In this document: one piece after another, positions 35,759 to 45,008 of the stretch | Position numbering within the stretch: position 1 is the stretch's first letter | Layout: each line of letters begins with the position of its first letter | NCBI GenBank assembly: GCA_030611045.1 | Contig: JAUWQN010000003.1 | Location: 1-50,158, forward strand | DNA length: 50,158 nt | Direction: 5' to 3' | DNA from: Methanosarcinales archaeon | Lineage (GTDB): Archaea; Halobacteriota; Syntropharchaeia; Alkanophagales; Methanospirareceae | Translations under genes and position numbers: made by a program | Notes under the pieces: generated by a model | What the model was told of the DNA's origin: nothing | The model's input: only the letters and a program-made list of their open reading frames with translations | The model's database searches: none

Positions 35759-35955
35759 ATAACCGGAATTGTAGTTGATAGCTGCCAAGTTTCAAGATGC
35801 AAGATCCAAGACTGTGGTTTATGAACCGCAGCTCTCATACCGTCGGATAGATAAAGCTATCAAAAATGCTTTCTCCGCCTGCATCATGTATCGTGCATCT
35901 TCATCATTAGCTATACAATTACCACGAATTATAACGGCAGGTCGAACAACAACAA

Positions 35956-35988
35956 GAAAAAAAAAGAAAAAAAAAGAAAAAAATGGAG
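35956..35988 (-). terminator. T-tract terminator after mtd
   Basis: On the minus strand three T runs of seven to nine bases, separated by single C residues, begin 9 bases after the Mtd stop. Oligo-T tracts are the usual archaeal termination signal. The tract ends in CTTGTTGTTGTTCG. Confidence 0.6.
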
Positions 35989-35996
35989 AAATTAAG

Positions 35997-36830
35997 CTAA
36001 GCGCTCGGCTTCTCCATTAACTTCGTCTTCTTCAGTATTTCACCCTTTCTGGAGTGTGGCATACGGACTAAGCTGTCAGTATACTTCTCGATCTCCCGTG
36101 CCTCTTTGGCGAGCTTTGATGCCTCTCCGAGAAGCTCATGTGCCGCTGCAACAATGGGTACGTACGCTTCGGGGTCTTTCATCATGAAACAGCCTTTTAC
36201 GTCCAGTTCCGCCACTTTCTCCGACATACTGTAGGCTGCAATGGCTTTCGCTTTCGCGTACGGGTTCGAGAATCCTGCGGCTGCAACGGCTTTCTCTGCA
36301 GTTGCTATTATCTGCGGTAATTTCACCTCGCCACCTGCCCGGATCTCGTTGATCACACGGTCAATCTCATCGGCCACCAGCTTCACCACACCGGTTGCCG
36401 ACAGCACGGACATGACATCAACGTTGAAGATGCTCATCTCGACGGGGTCTAAGAACTCTCGCCGCGCTCCGATCATTGGGTCGCCAGGTATAATAATGTA
36501 GCCAAAGCCACCTTCCTTTAACTTGTCTTTCGCTTTCATCGCCGGTGCGTCCGAGACCACAATGCACGGTATGCCCTTCTCCTTCGCCATCTCGCGCGCC
36601 TTCGTAGGTCCTGGAAGAGCCGCATTCGGACTGAGCACCAATACCAGATCAGGCCCCCAGTCCAGTAAGCAAGCGGCGTCTATTGCAGCTTCCGGCGTCA
36701 TCTTCGCGCCCGTCCCAAATACTCGAACGTCTATGTCCTCTCTGTCAGCTCGCTCGTCCAGCAGCAAATCTGCTATTCGTGATATCCCGATATTCCCTAA
36801 TTTTACAAATCCAATCTTTACTATGTCCAT
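35997..36830 (-). CDS. mtd: F420-dependent methylenetetrahydromethanopterin dehydrogenase
   Basis: This 277-residue enzyme interconverts methenyl- and methylene-H4MPT with F420, a core step of the methanogenesis pathway that also runs in reverse in methane oxidisers. Recognisable family sequences are KIGFVKLGNIGISRIADLLLDERADR at the start, RVFGTGAKMTPEA, DLVLVLSPNAALPGPTKARE, VVSDAPAMKAKDKLKEGGFGYIIIPGDPMIGARREFLDP and the late KGCFMMKDPEAYVPIVAAAHELLGEAS. The length is typical. It is a single-gene unit with a T-tract terminator. It is the strongest metabolic marker of the organism in the window. Confidence 0.97.
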   Translation of the reverse strand: MDIVKIGFVKLGNIGISRIADLLLDERADREDIDVRVFGTGAKMTPEAAIDAACLLDWGPDLVLVLSPNAALPGPTKAREMAKEKGIPCIVVSDAPAMKAKDKLKEGGFGYIIIPGDPMIGARREFLDPVEMSIFNVDVMSVLSATGVVKLVADEIDRVINEIRAGGEVKLPQIIATAEKAVAAAGFSNPYAKAKAIAAYSMSEKVAELDVKGCFMMKDPEAYVPIVAAAHELLGEASKLAKEAREIEKYTDSLVRMPHSRKGEILKKTKLMEKPSA

Positions 36831-36972
36831 CTAAGATCACACTTTATGGTTAGGTGGCCACCAGATATAAAACTTATGGTTTTTAATCACACTTTTCTTC
36901 TGCGAGAAGCAAGAAAAAATCCGAAATAATTAAAATGTTAGACTGTCTGTATAGAACTTAGGAGCAGATATC
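36831..36972. promoter_or_regulatory. Divergent promoter region mtd / kamA-like
   Basis: The 142-base spacer contains two copies of ATCACACTTT, at about 36836 and 36887, each beside a TTATGGTT block in opposite order. The arrangement could be a regulator site acting on either gene. Spacer sequence otherwise is AT-rich with TATAAAA-like stretches. Confidence 0.3.
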
Positions 36973-38769
36973 ATGACGCCAAGATGGCAAGAATGTTGGG
37001 ACGCAGCACCTGAACTCTACGCACTCTTAATGGAGAGTGAGACGTTAGAAAGCGGCCGTGAAAAACTTATAAGCTATATTGACGTTTTAGAGTGGACCTA
37101 CCGGCGTGATATTGATACCATCGAGTCGTGGGATTATATTCTACTCAAAGAAGCTGTTCGCTGTCTGAAGAATATTATTTCTCCGCGCAATGAGCGTTTA
37201 GCCGGAACTTCCGCGTTAGAACATCTCTGGACCGCCGCAGTAACGGGAGATGCAGAGGTAACTGATGATTTTGTTGATGAATTTGTGCATTTATTTAAAG
37301 CGGTAAAAGGGCAATCGGATGTTTACCCATCGCGATTAATAGGGGGCATCGAATTTCCAGATTTTGAGAAGTATAATGGGCGAGAAGCAGCTTTAAAGCG
37401 GTCTGATTATCTTGATCAGATGGGACAGCGAATGAACAATTATCTTATGCGATATCCGAGTGGTCTCAAGCCTGAGATCGTAAAGAAGCGCAGTGAGAAC
37501 AAAAAAAGGATTTTAGAAGTACTTGATGCCACGGAAGCAGATTGGGAAGACTGGAACTGGCAGTTCAACCATGTTTTCAAGGATAAAGATGGCTTTGAAA
37601 CGATTAAAAAAATAATAAAGTTAAATCCTAAACAGGAAGCAGCGATTTACCTCGCTATAGAGAATAACGTTCCTTTTGGTGTGACCCCGCACTACCTTCA
37701 TCTCATGGATCCTGAGCCGAGCGATTATGACTATGCAGTACGGAGACAGGTATTTCCGCCATTAAGTTATGTTGAGAATATGATTGCGCATAAACAGGAT
37801 AAAGAATTGGCGTTTGACTTCATGCGTGAACAGGACACCTCTCCTATAGAGCTCGTTACCCGTCGCTATCCCACCGTTGCGATAATCAAACCGTACGATT
37901 CATGTCCTCAGATCTGTGTTTACTGTCAACGAAACTGGGAACTCACTTCTCCATTAATGGATCACGCTTTAGCGCCAAAAGAACGCATTGATAAGGCTAT
38001 AGAGTGGTTCGCGGAACACGAGCAAATGATGGATGTCCTGATAACGGGTGGCGACCCCCTGGCAATGGATGATGACTTAATTGAGTATATCGTGAAACGT
38101 CTGTCGGAAATACCGCACTTGCACAACATACGAATAGCTACCCGATTACCCATTACAGTACCTCAGCGGATTACCAAGGAGCTTTGCGAGATCTTTGCAA
38201 GCTATTATGAAGTGGGCAAACAAACACTATATATGGTCACGCATTTCGAACATCCTTATGAAGTCACTCCTGAGACTACTGAAGCGATTAGGCGCGTTAA
38301 AATGCTTGGAATGGATGTTTATAACCAGCAGGTGTTTACGTTTGCGAATAGTAGACGATTCGAGACTGCGGCTTTACGAATTGCGCTGAAGCAGATCGGT
38401 GTTAATCCTTATTACACCTTCAATATGAAGGGCAAATCCGAGATTGAAGATTACGCGGTACCAATAGCGCGACTTTTGCAAGAGCGGAAAGAAGAGGCGC
38501 GATTGTTGCCCGGTATCTTTCGAACTGACGAACCGGTATTTAATGTGCCATTCCTCGGTAAAAATCATCTAAGAGCCTGGCAGGACCATGAACTTGTCGC
38601 CATACAACCTGATGGGAGACGAGTGTATTCATTCCATCCGTGGGAGAAGAACATAGCGAAAGTTAAACCCTATCTTTATACTGAGGTTACGATACGGAGC
38701 TATCTTGAGAAATTAAAGGAACGGGGCGAAGATCCAGAGGATTACAGGAGTATCTGGTATTATTATTAA
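36973..38769 (+). CDS. KamA-family radical SAM protein (lysine 2,3-aminomutase-like)
   Basis: A 598-residue protein. The KamA-type core starts near residue 220, with the cluster CPQICVYC (C311, C315, C318) after YPTVAIIKPYDS, then VLITGGDPLAMDDDLIEYIV, IRIATRLPITVPQRIT and VTHFEHPYEVTPETTEA, and the PLP-type region near YYTFNMKGKSE. Classical lysine 2,3-aminomutases are about 420 residues; this one has about 200 extra N-terminal residues that look helical and unlike known aminomutase sequence. The usual partner of AblA, the acetyltransferase AblB, is not adjacent, so the beta-lysine osmolyte role is unproven. It starts at ATG 36973. Confidence 0.82.
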   Translation: MTPRWQECWDAAPELYALLMESETLESGREKLISYIDVLEWTYRRDIDTIESWDYILLKEAVRCLKNIISPRNERLAGTSALEHLWTAAVTGDAEVTDDFVDEFVHLFKAVKGQSDVYPSRLIGGIEFPDFEKYNGREAALKRSDYLDQMGQRMNNYLMRYPSGLKPEIVKKRSENKKRILEVLDATEADWEDWNWQFNHVFKDKDGFETIKKIIKLNPKQEAAIYLAIENNVPFGVTPHYLHLMDPEPSDYDYAVRRQVFPPLSYVENMIAHKQDKELAFDFMREQDTSPIELVTRRYPTVAIIKPYDSCPQICVYCQRNWELTSPLMDHALAPKERIDKAIEWFAEHEQMMDVLITGGDPLAMDDDLIEYIVKRLSEIPHLHNIRIATRLPITVPQRITKELCEIFASYYEVGKQTLYMVTHFEHPYEVTPETTEAIRRVKMLGMDVYNQQVFTFANSRRFETAALRIALKQIGVNPYYTFNMKGKSEIEDYAVPIARLLQERKEEARLLPGIFRTDEPVFNVPFLGKNHLRAWQDHELVAIQPDGRRVYSFHPWEKNIAKVKPYLYTEVTIRSYLEKLKERGEDPEDYRSIWYYY

Positions 38770-38801
38770 TATTTATAAGATCATTTTCGCCTATTAGAAT
38801 C

Positions 38802-39767
38802 ATGGAACTTAAAGAGATAAAGCTCAAGGATTTACATCCTGAAGATTTTATAGATGAGAAAGTCGAGGAGATCAAATCGGTTGTCGGAAGTGGTTTGGCA
38901 ATCAACGCGTTATCTGGTGGTGTTGACTCATCAGCGGTGACTCTGTTAGGTCACCGAGCGTTAGGCGATCATTTGAAGACATATTTCATTGAAAACGGCA
39001 TAATGAGGCAAGATGAGCCGCAAAGAATCGTTTCGCTCTTCGAAGCACTGGGCATACCGGTAGAGATCCTTGATGCTAAAAAGCAGTTTTTCGATGCGCT
39101 TAAAGGTCTCACTGATCCCGAAGAGAAACGAGAAGCGATTACGCAAACGTTTTACAAGGATGTTTTTGGTAAGCTGGTGAAAGAAAGCGGCTCCAAATAT
39201 CTCCTCCAGGGCACCAATTATACTGACGTAGAAGAAACGGTTGCGGGAGTTAAGAGGCAGCATAATATTCTTGAACAGTTGGGAATCGATACACAAGCGA
39301 CATACGGATATGCCGTTTTAGAGCCGTTGGTTCAACTCAGAAAGCCTGCAGTGAGAACCGTTGCAAAGGCGCTCGGCTTGCCCGAAGAGCTCTACAATAG
39401 ACCGCCCTTTCCAGGCCCTGCATTAGCCGCACGAGTAATAGGCGAAGTCACTCAGGAACGCGTAGAACTGGTGAGAAAAGCAACGCAAATCGTAGAATCG
39501 GAATTACAGAGCACCGGAGCATTCCAGTATTTAGCGATCTTGCATGAGGACAAAGTTACCGGGATGAGAGATTGGAAGCGGGATTATGGCATGCAAATAG
39601 AGGTACGCTGCTGGGAGAGCAGCGATGCAAAAACAGGATCACCAACAAGACTTCCTTACGAGACGTTAGAGCGATTAGCGGAAAGAATAACGACCGAAGT
39701 ACCTGCAGTTGTCAGTGTTACGTATAACATAACCAAAAAGCCACCGTCAACGATAGAAGTGGTTTAA
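38802..39767 (+). CDS. guaAB: GMP synthetase PP-loop subunit
   Basis: A 321-residue ATP pyrophosphatase subunit of the archaeal split GMP synthetase, which adenylates XMP and uses ammonia from a separate glutaminase subunit. It has the PP-loop ALSGGVDSSAVT (36-47), YFIENGIMRQDEPQRI, LLQGTNYTDVEET and PPFPGPALAARVIGEVT, and ends IEVV. The glutaminase subunit GuaAa is not adjacent. It starts at ATG 38802, 32 bases after the KamA-like gene. Confidence 0.95.
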   Translation: MELKEIKLKDLHPEDFIDEKVEEIKSVVGSGLAINALSGGVDSSAVTLLGHRALGDHLKTYFIENGIMRQDEPQRIVSLFEALGIPVEILDAKKQFFDALKGLTDPEEKREAITQTFYKDVFGKLVKESGSKYLLQGTNYTDVEETVAGVKRQHNILEQLGIDTQATYGYAVLEPLVQLRKPAVRTVAKALGLPEELYNRPPFPGPALAARVIGEVTQERVELVRKATQIVESELQSTGAFQYLAILHEDKVTGMRDWKRDYGMQIEVRCWESSDAKTGSPTRLPYETLERLAERITTEVPAVVSVTYNITKKPPSTIEVV

Positions 39768-39894
39768 TCATCATCTACTTTTGGATAGCGGTTCGGTTAT
39801 GCATTGCATGCACCAGTGCGGGGTAATGTTGCCTGAGGGGGTATTCGAACGGCCAATAAACGGTTTAATCCCGTATTTTTTTATGGAAAAACGT

Positions 39895-40287
39895 CTAATA
39901 TACAAAAGCCAGCAATTGACCCCCAACACCATTCTCAATCGCTTTTTCATGCGACATCACGCCTTTTGAAGTTGTAAGTATAAGCAGCCCAAAATCTCGT
40001 GCCGGGAGCAGTCTCTTCTCCCAATCCTCATATTCTTTCATACGGACGTAAAACCGCGGCTTTATCGCATTGCAATCGTTTATTTTACCGCGTAGCTTCA
40101 CCTTAAAAAGACCTGCTTTTCCGTCTTCAACAAATTCAAATTCATCTATATAACCTCCTTCCTTCAGTACACTCAGCACGTTCCCAATCAGCGTCGAGGC
40201 GGGTTTTATCATACATTCCATCTTCCCGACTCGCTCCGTATTCTTAATATGCGAAAGAGCATCTGCAAGCGGATCATTTAGCGACAT
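39895..40287 (-). CDS. rps8: Ribosomal protein uS8
   Basis: A 130-residue archaeal S8: [22 protein letters not shown] at the start, then [31 protein letters not shown], and the C-terminal half [34 protein letters not shown]. It binds the central domain of 16S rRNA. The open frame extends to 40344, but Met 40287 matches the family start. It follows rps14 by 105 bases. The spc operon neighbours rpl6 and rpl5 are missing on both sides. Confidence 0.95.
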   Translation of the reverse strand: MSLNDPLADALSHIKNTERVGKMECMIKPASTLIGNVLSVLKEGGYIDEFEFVEDGKAGLFKVKLRGKINDCNAIKPRFYVRMKEYEDWEKRLLPARDFGLLILTTSKGVMSHEKAIENGVGGQLLAFVY

Positions 40288-40392
40288 TTTTTTCTTCTTA
40301 TCTTTTATTCTATCTATGCATATAAAAATATATGAACTTTCCACAATTTCTCTGCTTTTGGAATTTTTATTCTCTCTAAGAAACGGTTTTAG

Positions 40393-40548
40393 TTAGTTAT
40401 ACTTCCTAAATCCTACTTCCCTCGCTATCTCTCTGAAGCACTGTCTGCACATATAAATCTCATATTTACGAATCAGACCTCTCCTTCTGCCGCATCGTCT
40501 GCACGTGTTTGCACCTCTCCCAAATCTCTTCGTCCTCTCTTTTACCAT
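40393..40548 (-). CDS. rps14: Ribosomal protein uS14, zinc-binding type
   Basis: A 51-residue archaeal S14 ([20 protein letters not shown] start, end VGFRKYN). Four cysteines in CRRC and CRQC bind zinc. It starts at ATG 40548 behind GTGAGGTAAG. The order rps14-rps8 is that of the archaeal spc operon, but the usual rpl5 before and rpl6 after are absent. Confidence 0.95.
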   Translation of the reverse strand: MVKERTKRFGRGANTCRRCGRRRGLIRKYEIYMCRQCFREIAREVGFRKYN

Positions 40549-40740
40549 CTTACCTCACTCTATTCTTCATTCACTATACCTCTCTCACTATAAAATATTT
40601 ATCTCCTTCTTCTATATCTTGTTTAAGTATCAGGATGCTATAAATATTTATAAGAGGCCTTCAAAATCATCCATGATTTGCCGCATCTATAAGTAGGTGT
40701 TAATAACGAATCCTTGGAGGTATCTTTGATTGCGGGGGTA

Positions 40741-42324
40741 TCATGATAAATTTAAATGATAGTTCTGGAAATAAAGTTCACCGACGAACTTTTCCATAAA
40801 GTTCTCTTCCTCTTCAAGTTTTACGTGCTCAATCATCTTCGCAGCGGTTTCGGCATCTTCTCTTTTGGTCTTTGATATTAACGCCTGCCGTGCACCTTCG
40901 ATCGCCGCATTTCCCACTTTCTCCACTTTCTCCAGTTCAATTATAGGAAGAAGTCCTATGCGCATTGCATTCTCCACGTTTATAAAGTATCCAAAAGCCC
41001 CTGCCAGATAGACGCGGTCTATCTCATCAAGTGCGACTCTGTATCGCTCCATAAGCGTTTTTATGCCGACCGCTACGGCGGTTTTCGCAAGATTCAACTG
41101 GTCAATGTCCTTCTCTGATAAACTAATCTCTTCAACTATTCTAAATTCCTTTTCAGTCCCTCTGAACTTACCTCGGCTGTCAATTATCTGTTTATCCAGA
41201 AGCTCTGCCAGCGTGTCTATCAAGCCTGAGCCGCAAACTCCTATCGGGGCCGCATCGCCGACCGTTTTATACCTGACGTTTCCATCTTCTTCTATTCGCA
41301 CCTCTTTTATCGCGCCGCTTACGCCACCTGTTCCATACGCTATGCTGCAACCCTCAAATGCGGGACCCGCTGCACAGGATGTTGCAATCAACTTATCTTT
41401 GTTTCCAAGCACGATCTCTGTGTTCGTCCCGATGTCTATCGCCATGCTTATCTTCTCGCTTTTGTACATTTCCGTCGCCAGCACGAGAGCTAAAGCATCT
41501 GCACCGACGAAACTCCCTATCAGAGGAAGCCCGTAAACCTTCACTGCAGGATTTGCCGTAAGCCCGAGTTCCTTTGCCGTTTTATGTACTGCCTCTACAC
41601 ATAGGGGTTCGTAAGGGCTCTTGCCAAGTGACTCTACGGAATAGCCAAAGAATAGATCCCTCATTACGGGATTGCCAACGACCACAATCTCATAGACTTT
41701 ACCAGGCTCTACCATAGCTGTGATCATTTCGTTCACCGCGGTTCTGATTTCTCGTTCAAGCATCTTCTGACCTTTTCTCGCGAATTCTATCCGCGAAATT
41801 ACATTATTTCCGTATTTGGTCTGTGGATTTTCTCTTGAGATGATCGAAAGCACGGCACCCGTTTCAAGGTCAATTAAATACATAGCAAGCGTGGTGGTTC
41901 CTATGTCAATAGCGACACCGTTTAATCTTCCGGTATACTCGCCTGCATCTTCTGACTCGTAAAAGACGCTTTCACCCTCTCTGTGTACAAAGGGCTCAAC
42001 AGGGATCTCCCAAAATTCGCCTGATTCTAAAATGCAGTAGGATCTTCTTGGCACTCGGACGTAAATGGGCTCCTCGTCGGTTTTTAAAATTTTTGTCTGG
42101 CAGGCAAGTCTGTGCTTATCCTCAGGTATAAACTTATGTTCTGCTTCGGTCTTACCCGAGAGCGCTCCAGATGCGCTATCAACTTCAACCAAGCATTGGC
42201 CGCACTTTCCCTCACCGCCACAGGATGCATTTATGTCTATACCCAACTCCTGCAAATAAGAAAGTATGGATTTACCTTTAACAAGTTCAGCTTCTTTTCC
42301 TGAGTCTTTGAATATAATCTTCAT
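40741..42324 (-). CDS. Corrinoid-protein reductive activator (RACE/RamA-like)
   Basis: A 527-residue protein. An N-terminal [2Fe-2S] domain (C35, C41, C44, C75 in the order CGGEGKCGQC then ACQ) is followed by an ASKHA ATPase core (GVAIDIGTTTLAMYLIDL, VVVGNPVMRDLFFGY, SMAIDIGTNTEIVLG, CAAGPAFEGCSI, GVCGSGLIDTLAELL, VYLAGAFGYFINVENAMRIGLLP). Such proteins use ATP to reduce inactive Co(II) corrinoid to Co(I). The 2Fe-2S type differs from the methanogen RamA, which has two C-terminal 4Fe-4S clusters. It is divergent from and 65 bases away from a corrinoid protein gene, which is almost certainly its partner. Confidence 0.92.
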   Translation of the reverse strand: MKIIFKDSGKEAELVKGKSILSYLQELGIDINASCGGEGKCGQCLVEVDSASGALSGKTEAEHKFIPEDKHRLACQTKILKTDEEPIYVRVPRRSYCILESGEFWEIPVEPFVHREGESVFYESEDAGEYTGRLNGVAIDIGTTTLAMYLIDLETGAVLSIISRENPQTKYGNNVISRIEFARKGQKMLEREIRTAVNEMITAMVEPGKVYEIVVVGNPVMRDLFFGYSVESLGKSPYEPLCVEAVHKTAKELGLTANPAVKVYGLPLIGSFVGADALALVLATEMYKSEKISMAIDIGTNTEIVLGNKDKLIATSCAAGPAFEGCSIAYGTGGVSGAIKEVRIEEDGNVRYKTVGDAAPIGVCGSGLIDTLAELLDKQIIDSRGKFRGTEKEFRIVEEISLSEKDIDQLNLAKTAVAVGIKTLMERYRVALDEIDRVYLAGAFGYFINVENAMRIGLLPIIELEKVEKVGNAAIEGARQALISKTKREDAETAAKMIEHVKLEEEENFMEKFVGELYFQNYHLNLS

Positions 42325-42389
42325 GATTCTTCATTGGTTTGATAAGTAAAGTAAAAATCTTAAAGCTGTTTGTATCATTATAATATCCT

Positions 42390-43031
42390 ATGGAAGGTGC
42401 GATAGTTGATGTGCTGCTCGACGTAACGAAAAAGAAAATAGAAGCTTTTTGCGAAGAGAGAGTGAACAGCGGAATGAATGCGTACGAAATCATTGAGGAT
42501 ATAACAAGGGGACTCAGGGAAATCGGGGAAGGATACAGAGAGATATATTTTGATGCAGAACTGATGGTTTCCGGTTGGAACGCAAAAAAAGCGCTGGATA
42601 TTCTAAAACCGCTCTTACAAGAAAAGAATAAGGGAGAAGGAGCGGGTGCAAAAGAAAAGTTAGGAATAATCGTTATCGGCACGGTCAAAGGTGACGTGCA
42701 CGACATAGGAAAGGAGATAGTAACGATAATGCTATCTTCCGAGGGTTTTGAGGTCATTGACCTGGGGACTGATGTAGATAAGGAAAAGTATGCAGATGCC
42801 GTTAAGGAAACCGGAGCTGATATTCTCGCACTGTCCGCCTTACTGACGACGACACGTGAGTACATGGCAGAAGTGATAGAGTATTTCAGGAGGACTGGTC
42901 TGGAGGTAAAGATACTGGTTGGCGGAGGTGCAGTCAGTTCAAGTTATGCCAACGGAATCGGTGCAGATGCCTACGGCAAAGACGCTGTTGAAGCTGTTAG
43001 GAAGGCGAAGGCGCTTTTACTTTTGGGATAG
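42390..43031 (+). CDS. Corrinoid (B12-binding) protein, MtmC/MtbC family
   Basis: A 213-residue methyl-carrier protein. The N-terminal helical cap (residues 1-85) is followed by a Rossmann-like B12 domain with GDVHDIGKEIV (D102, H104, G107, the lower axial His motif), EVIDLGTDVDKEKYADAV, ILALSALLTTTREYMAEVI and LVGGGAVSSSYANGIGADAYGKDAVEAV. It would carry a methyl group between a substrate-specific methyltransferase and a second one to coenzyme M or H4MPT. No methyltransferase gene is adjacent, so the substrate is unknown. It starts at ATG 42390. Confidence 0.94.
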   Translation: MEGAIVDVLLDVTKKKIEAFCEERVNSGMNAYEIIEDITRGLREIGEGYREIYFDAELMVSGWNAKKALDILKPLLQEKNKGEGAGAKEKLGIIVIGTVKGDVHDIGKEIVTIMLSSEGFEVIDLGTDVDKEKYADAVKETGADILALSALLTTTREYMAEVIEYFRRTGLEVKILVGGGAVSSSYANGIGADAYGKDAVEAVRKAKALLLLG

Positions 43032-43043
43032 TTCAGGAATTGT

Positions 43044-44396
43044 TTAGCGGAACCATTGCTTATATAGCTCGTGCTTCTTCAAAACTTCCTTCGCATTTTC
43101 TCGTTCTTCTTGATGCCGTTTTAAGAAGGAGAACATAAGCTCAGCAGCCTGCGCCTTACATGCTTTACAAAGCCTTTCTCCGCTTTTGCATTCTTCAAAA
43201 ATCTCTTTTACTTGAGCGTCGTCTTCGATTAGATGAGCCATCAGAAGCTCATAAATCGTGCATTCTTCCGGGGTGCCTCCGAGATTCTTCTGCTCTTCTA
43301 CGGTCACTCTCCCTCCTGTTTTTGCTCGTTTCACTTTCTCTGCTGCTTCTTCCGGCGGTTCCGTTAGCGCTATATAGCTTTCCGGGACGCTTGAAGACAT
43401 TTTACCGCCAGTTAATCCCTGCACAAATCGGTGATACGTGGCAGCGGGCAAGAAGAAGCCGTATCCGCCGTATTCGAGCTCCACGTCCCGCACTATTTTT
43501 TCCACCCCAAGCATATGTGCATCAATATTACTCTCGGTGACGGGAGCGTGTGTAAATACATCCAAGTGCATATTATATTTCTTGGGGCTCGGGAATTCCT
43601 TCTCTATCCTTTTCGCTATCTCTTCTATTGCTCCTGGCTTAGTACGCTTCACCCGTATGCTTATATAGGGTCTCTGGTTCTTATCGAACCGCTTTTCTAC
43701 TAGGAACATCCTCATCCTCGATGCAATGTCCCGTGTCAATCTTATATGCGGGTCCTGGTCAACGCCAACGGGAATGACGGCAGGTTTGGGTCCATCATAT
43801 TCGTGAAGCTGCGGCTGCAGTATATCCGCGTTCTGCACTAATACACTTATCATGTGCGCTATGTTAACATCGCCCTGGAACCCGTAGATTGCACTGATTT
43901 CGCTGAAGTTAACTGCGGTTCCAAGTTCGAAAGCGAGATCACGCAGCTTTTTATTCTCAGATTGGAAGTATATGTGCCCCTTTTCTACGTCAAAACCTAA
44001 CGCAACGAGGCTCAGGATGTATTCGTTCAGTCCTATGTCCTTGCAGTCTCTCCATGAGACGCCTCTGACAGAATGCGACTCCATATCCGCTATACATGCA
44101 AATGCATCGCCTCCCATGCGCTGATGCCAGATAATCTCATCCATTACCATCTTACCGCCCAGATGGATTTTCCCGGACGGCATGAACCCACTCATCACTG
44201 CAAATGGACTCCGCTCAATCATCGCTCGCAGTACGTCCTCGTAACCACGATGCCCGACTATTATACCCCTTCGCATGTAGAGGTGCGGCTTCTCTATTTG
44301 GTTCAGCATATCCGTGAACTTGGAAATACCAAAATCGTCAAAGAGCCTTGTATAATCCTTTATATCTGTAACACCCCAGGGGTTTATCTCTGCCAT
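43044..44396 (-). CDS. trpS: Tryptophanyl-tRNA synthetase, archaeal type
   Basis: A 450-residue class Ic enzyme. The HIGH equivalent is PSGKIHLGGKM (73-83) and the KMSKS equivalent is GGKMSSSVP near residue 333. DQDPHIRLTRDIA lies between them. The C-terminal ALFA-like region ELLMAHLIEDDAQVKEIFEECKSGERLCKACK carries two cysteines. The length is slightly above typical archaeal TrpRS (about 370-430) because of an N-terminal extension. The gene starts at ATG 44396. Confidence 0.93.
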   Translation of the reverse strand: MAEINPWGVTDIKDYTRLFDDFGISKFTDMLNQIEKPHLYMRRGIIVGHRGYEDVLRAMIERSPFAVMSGFMPSGKIHLGGKMVMDEIIWHQRMGGDAFACIADMESHSVRGVSWRDCKDIGLNEYILSLVALGFDVEKGHIYFQSENKKLRDLAFELGTAVNFSEISAIYGFQGDVNIAHMISVLVQNADILQPQLHEYDGPKPAVIPVGVDQDPHIRLTRDIASRMRMFLVEKRFDKNQRPYISIRVKRTKPGAIEEIAKRIEKEFPSPKKYNMHLDVFTHAPVTESNIDAHMLGVEKIVRDVELEYGGYGFFLPAATYHRFVQGLTGGKMSSSVPESYIALTEPPEEAAEKVKRAKTGGRVTVEEQKNLGGTPEECTIYELLMAHLIEDDAQVKEIFEECKSGERLCKACKAQAAELMFSFLKRHQEERENAKEVLKKHELYKQWFR

Positions 44397-44474
44397 CTCA
44401 CTGAACCTTCCCTCTATCTCTCTCCTCTCGTTACTTTTGATTTTGTAGTATTAAAACTTGATTTTTACACTCGC

Positions 44475-44747
44475 TCACTCTATTTTTCTCTTCACTACCA
44501 GTATATCATAATCATGTATTACCGGATTGGCAAGCAGTTTTCGACACATCTCTTCTACCTCATTCTTCACCGTTTCTTCTTCGCCACCTGATGTTTCTGG
44601 CTCTAACGCGATTCGAAATGTTTTCATTGATTTTACACTACGAACATTGTTAAACCCAAGGAGGTGCAATGCTTTCTTTGTATTCTCACCTTCCGGGTCC
44701 GCAATTCCGTGCTTCAGCTTTATTGTTACGTCTACTTCTATGGTCAT
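44475..44747 (-). CDS. purS: PurS, FGAM synthase small subunit
   Basis: A 90-residue protein: VDVTIKLKHGIADPEGENTKKALHLLGFNNVRSV at the start and VEEMCRKLLANPVIHDYDILVV at the end, the hallmarks of PurS. It bridges PurL and PurQ in phosphoribosylformylglycinamidine synthase and channels ammonia. The linker KTFRIALEPETSGGEEETVKN is slightly longer than usual. PurL and PurQ are not in the window. It starts at ATG 44747. Confidence 0.93.
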   Translation of the reverse strand: MTIEVDVTIKLKHGIADPEGENTKKALHLLGFNNVRSVKSMKTFRIALEPETSGGEEETVKNEVEEMCRKLLANPVIHDYDILVVKRKIE

Positions 44748-45008
44748 TTTACCGCAACCTAAAGATGTAAGTATAGATTTGCAATCAAGCTTTAAAAGCT
44801 TAGTTGCTGCTATCTTTTAGAAGCTCCAAATTACGTGAGTATGAAAAGAGCTCAAAATTCCATGTCTTTTGTATAGGCGATCACCATTTCTAAAAGTACT
44901 CCGATAATCTAAACCAAGAGATAAAAATGAGCTTCATGGTGATGAGATTACCGCGATTGATAAAGCAAAAGCGTGCAATTTATAACTTTTATTCCCTTAG
45001 TATACTTA

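Noticed and set aside
35950-35990. Simple-sequence repeat or CRISPR-like array
   Set aside because: Only an A-rich tract on the plus strand; no repeat-spacer pattern. It is better explained as the T-tract terminator of mtd. No CRISPR array was seen anywhere in the window.
39781-39870. Possible tRNA (GGTATTCGAACGG resembles a T arm)
   Set aside because: No matching acceptor stem, D arm or anticodon arm could be built around it.
44475-44747. Elongation factor 1-beta
   Set aside because: Size and charge are similar, but the DPEGENTKKALHLLGF and CRKLLANPVI motifs identify PurS.
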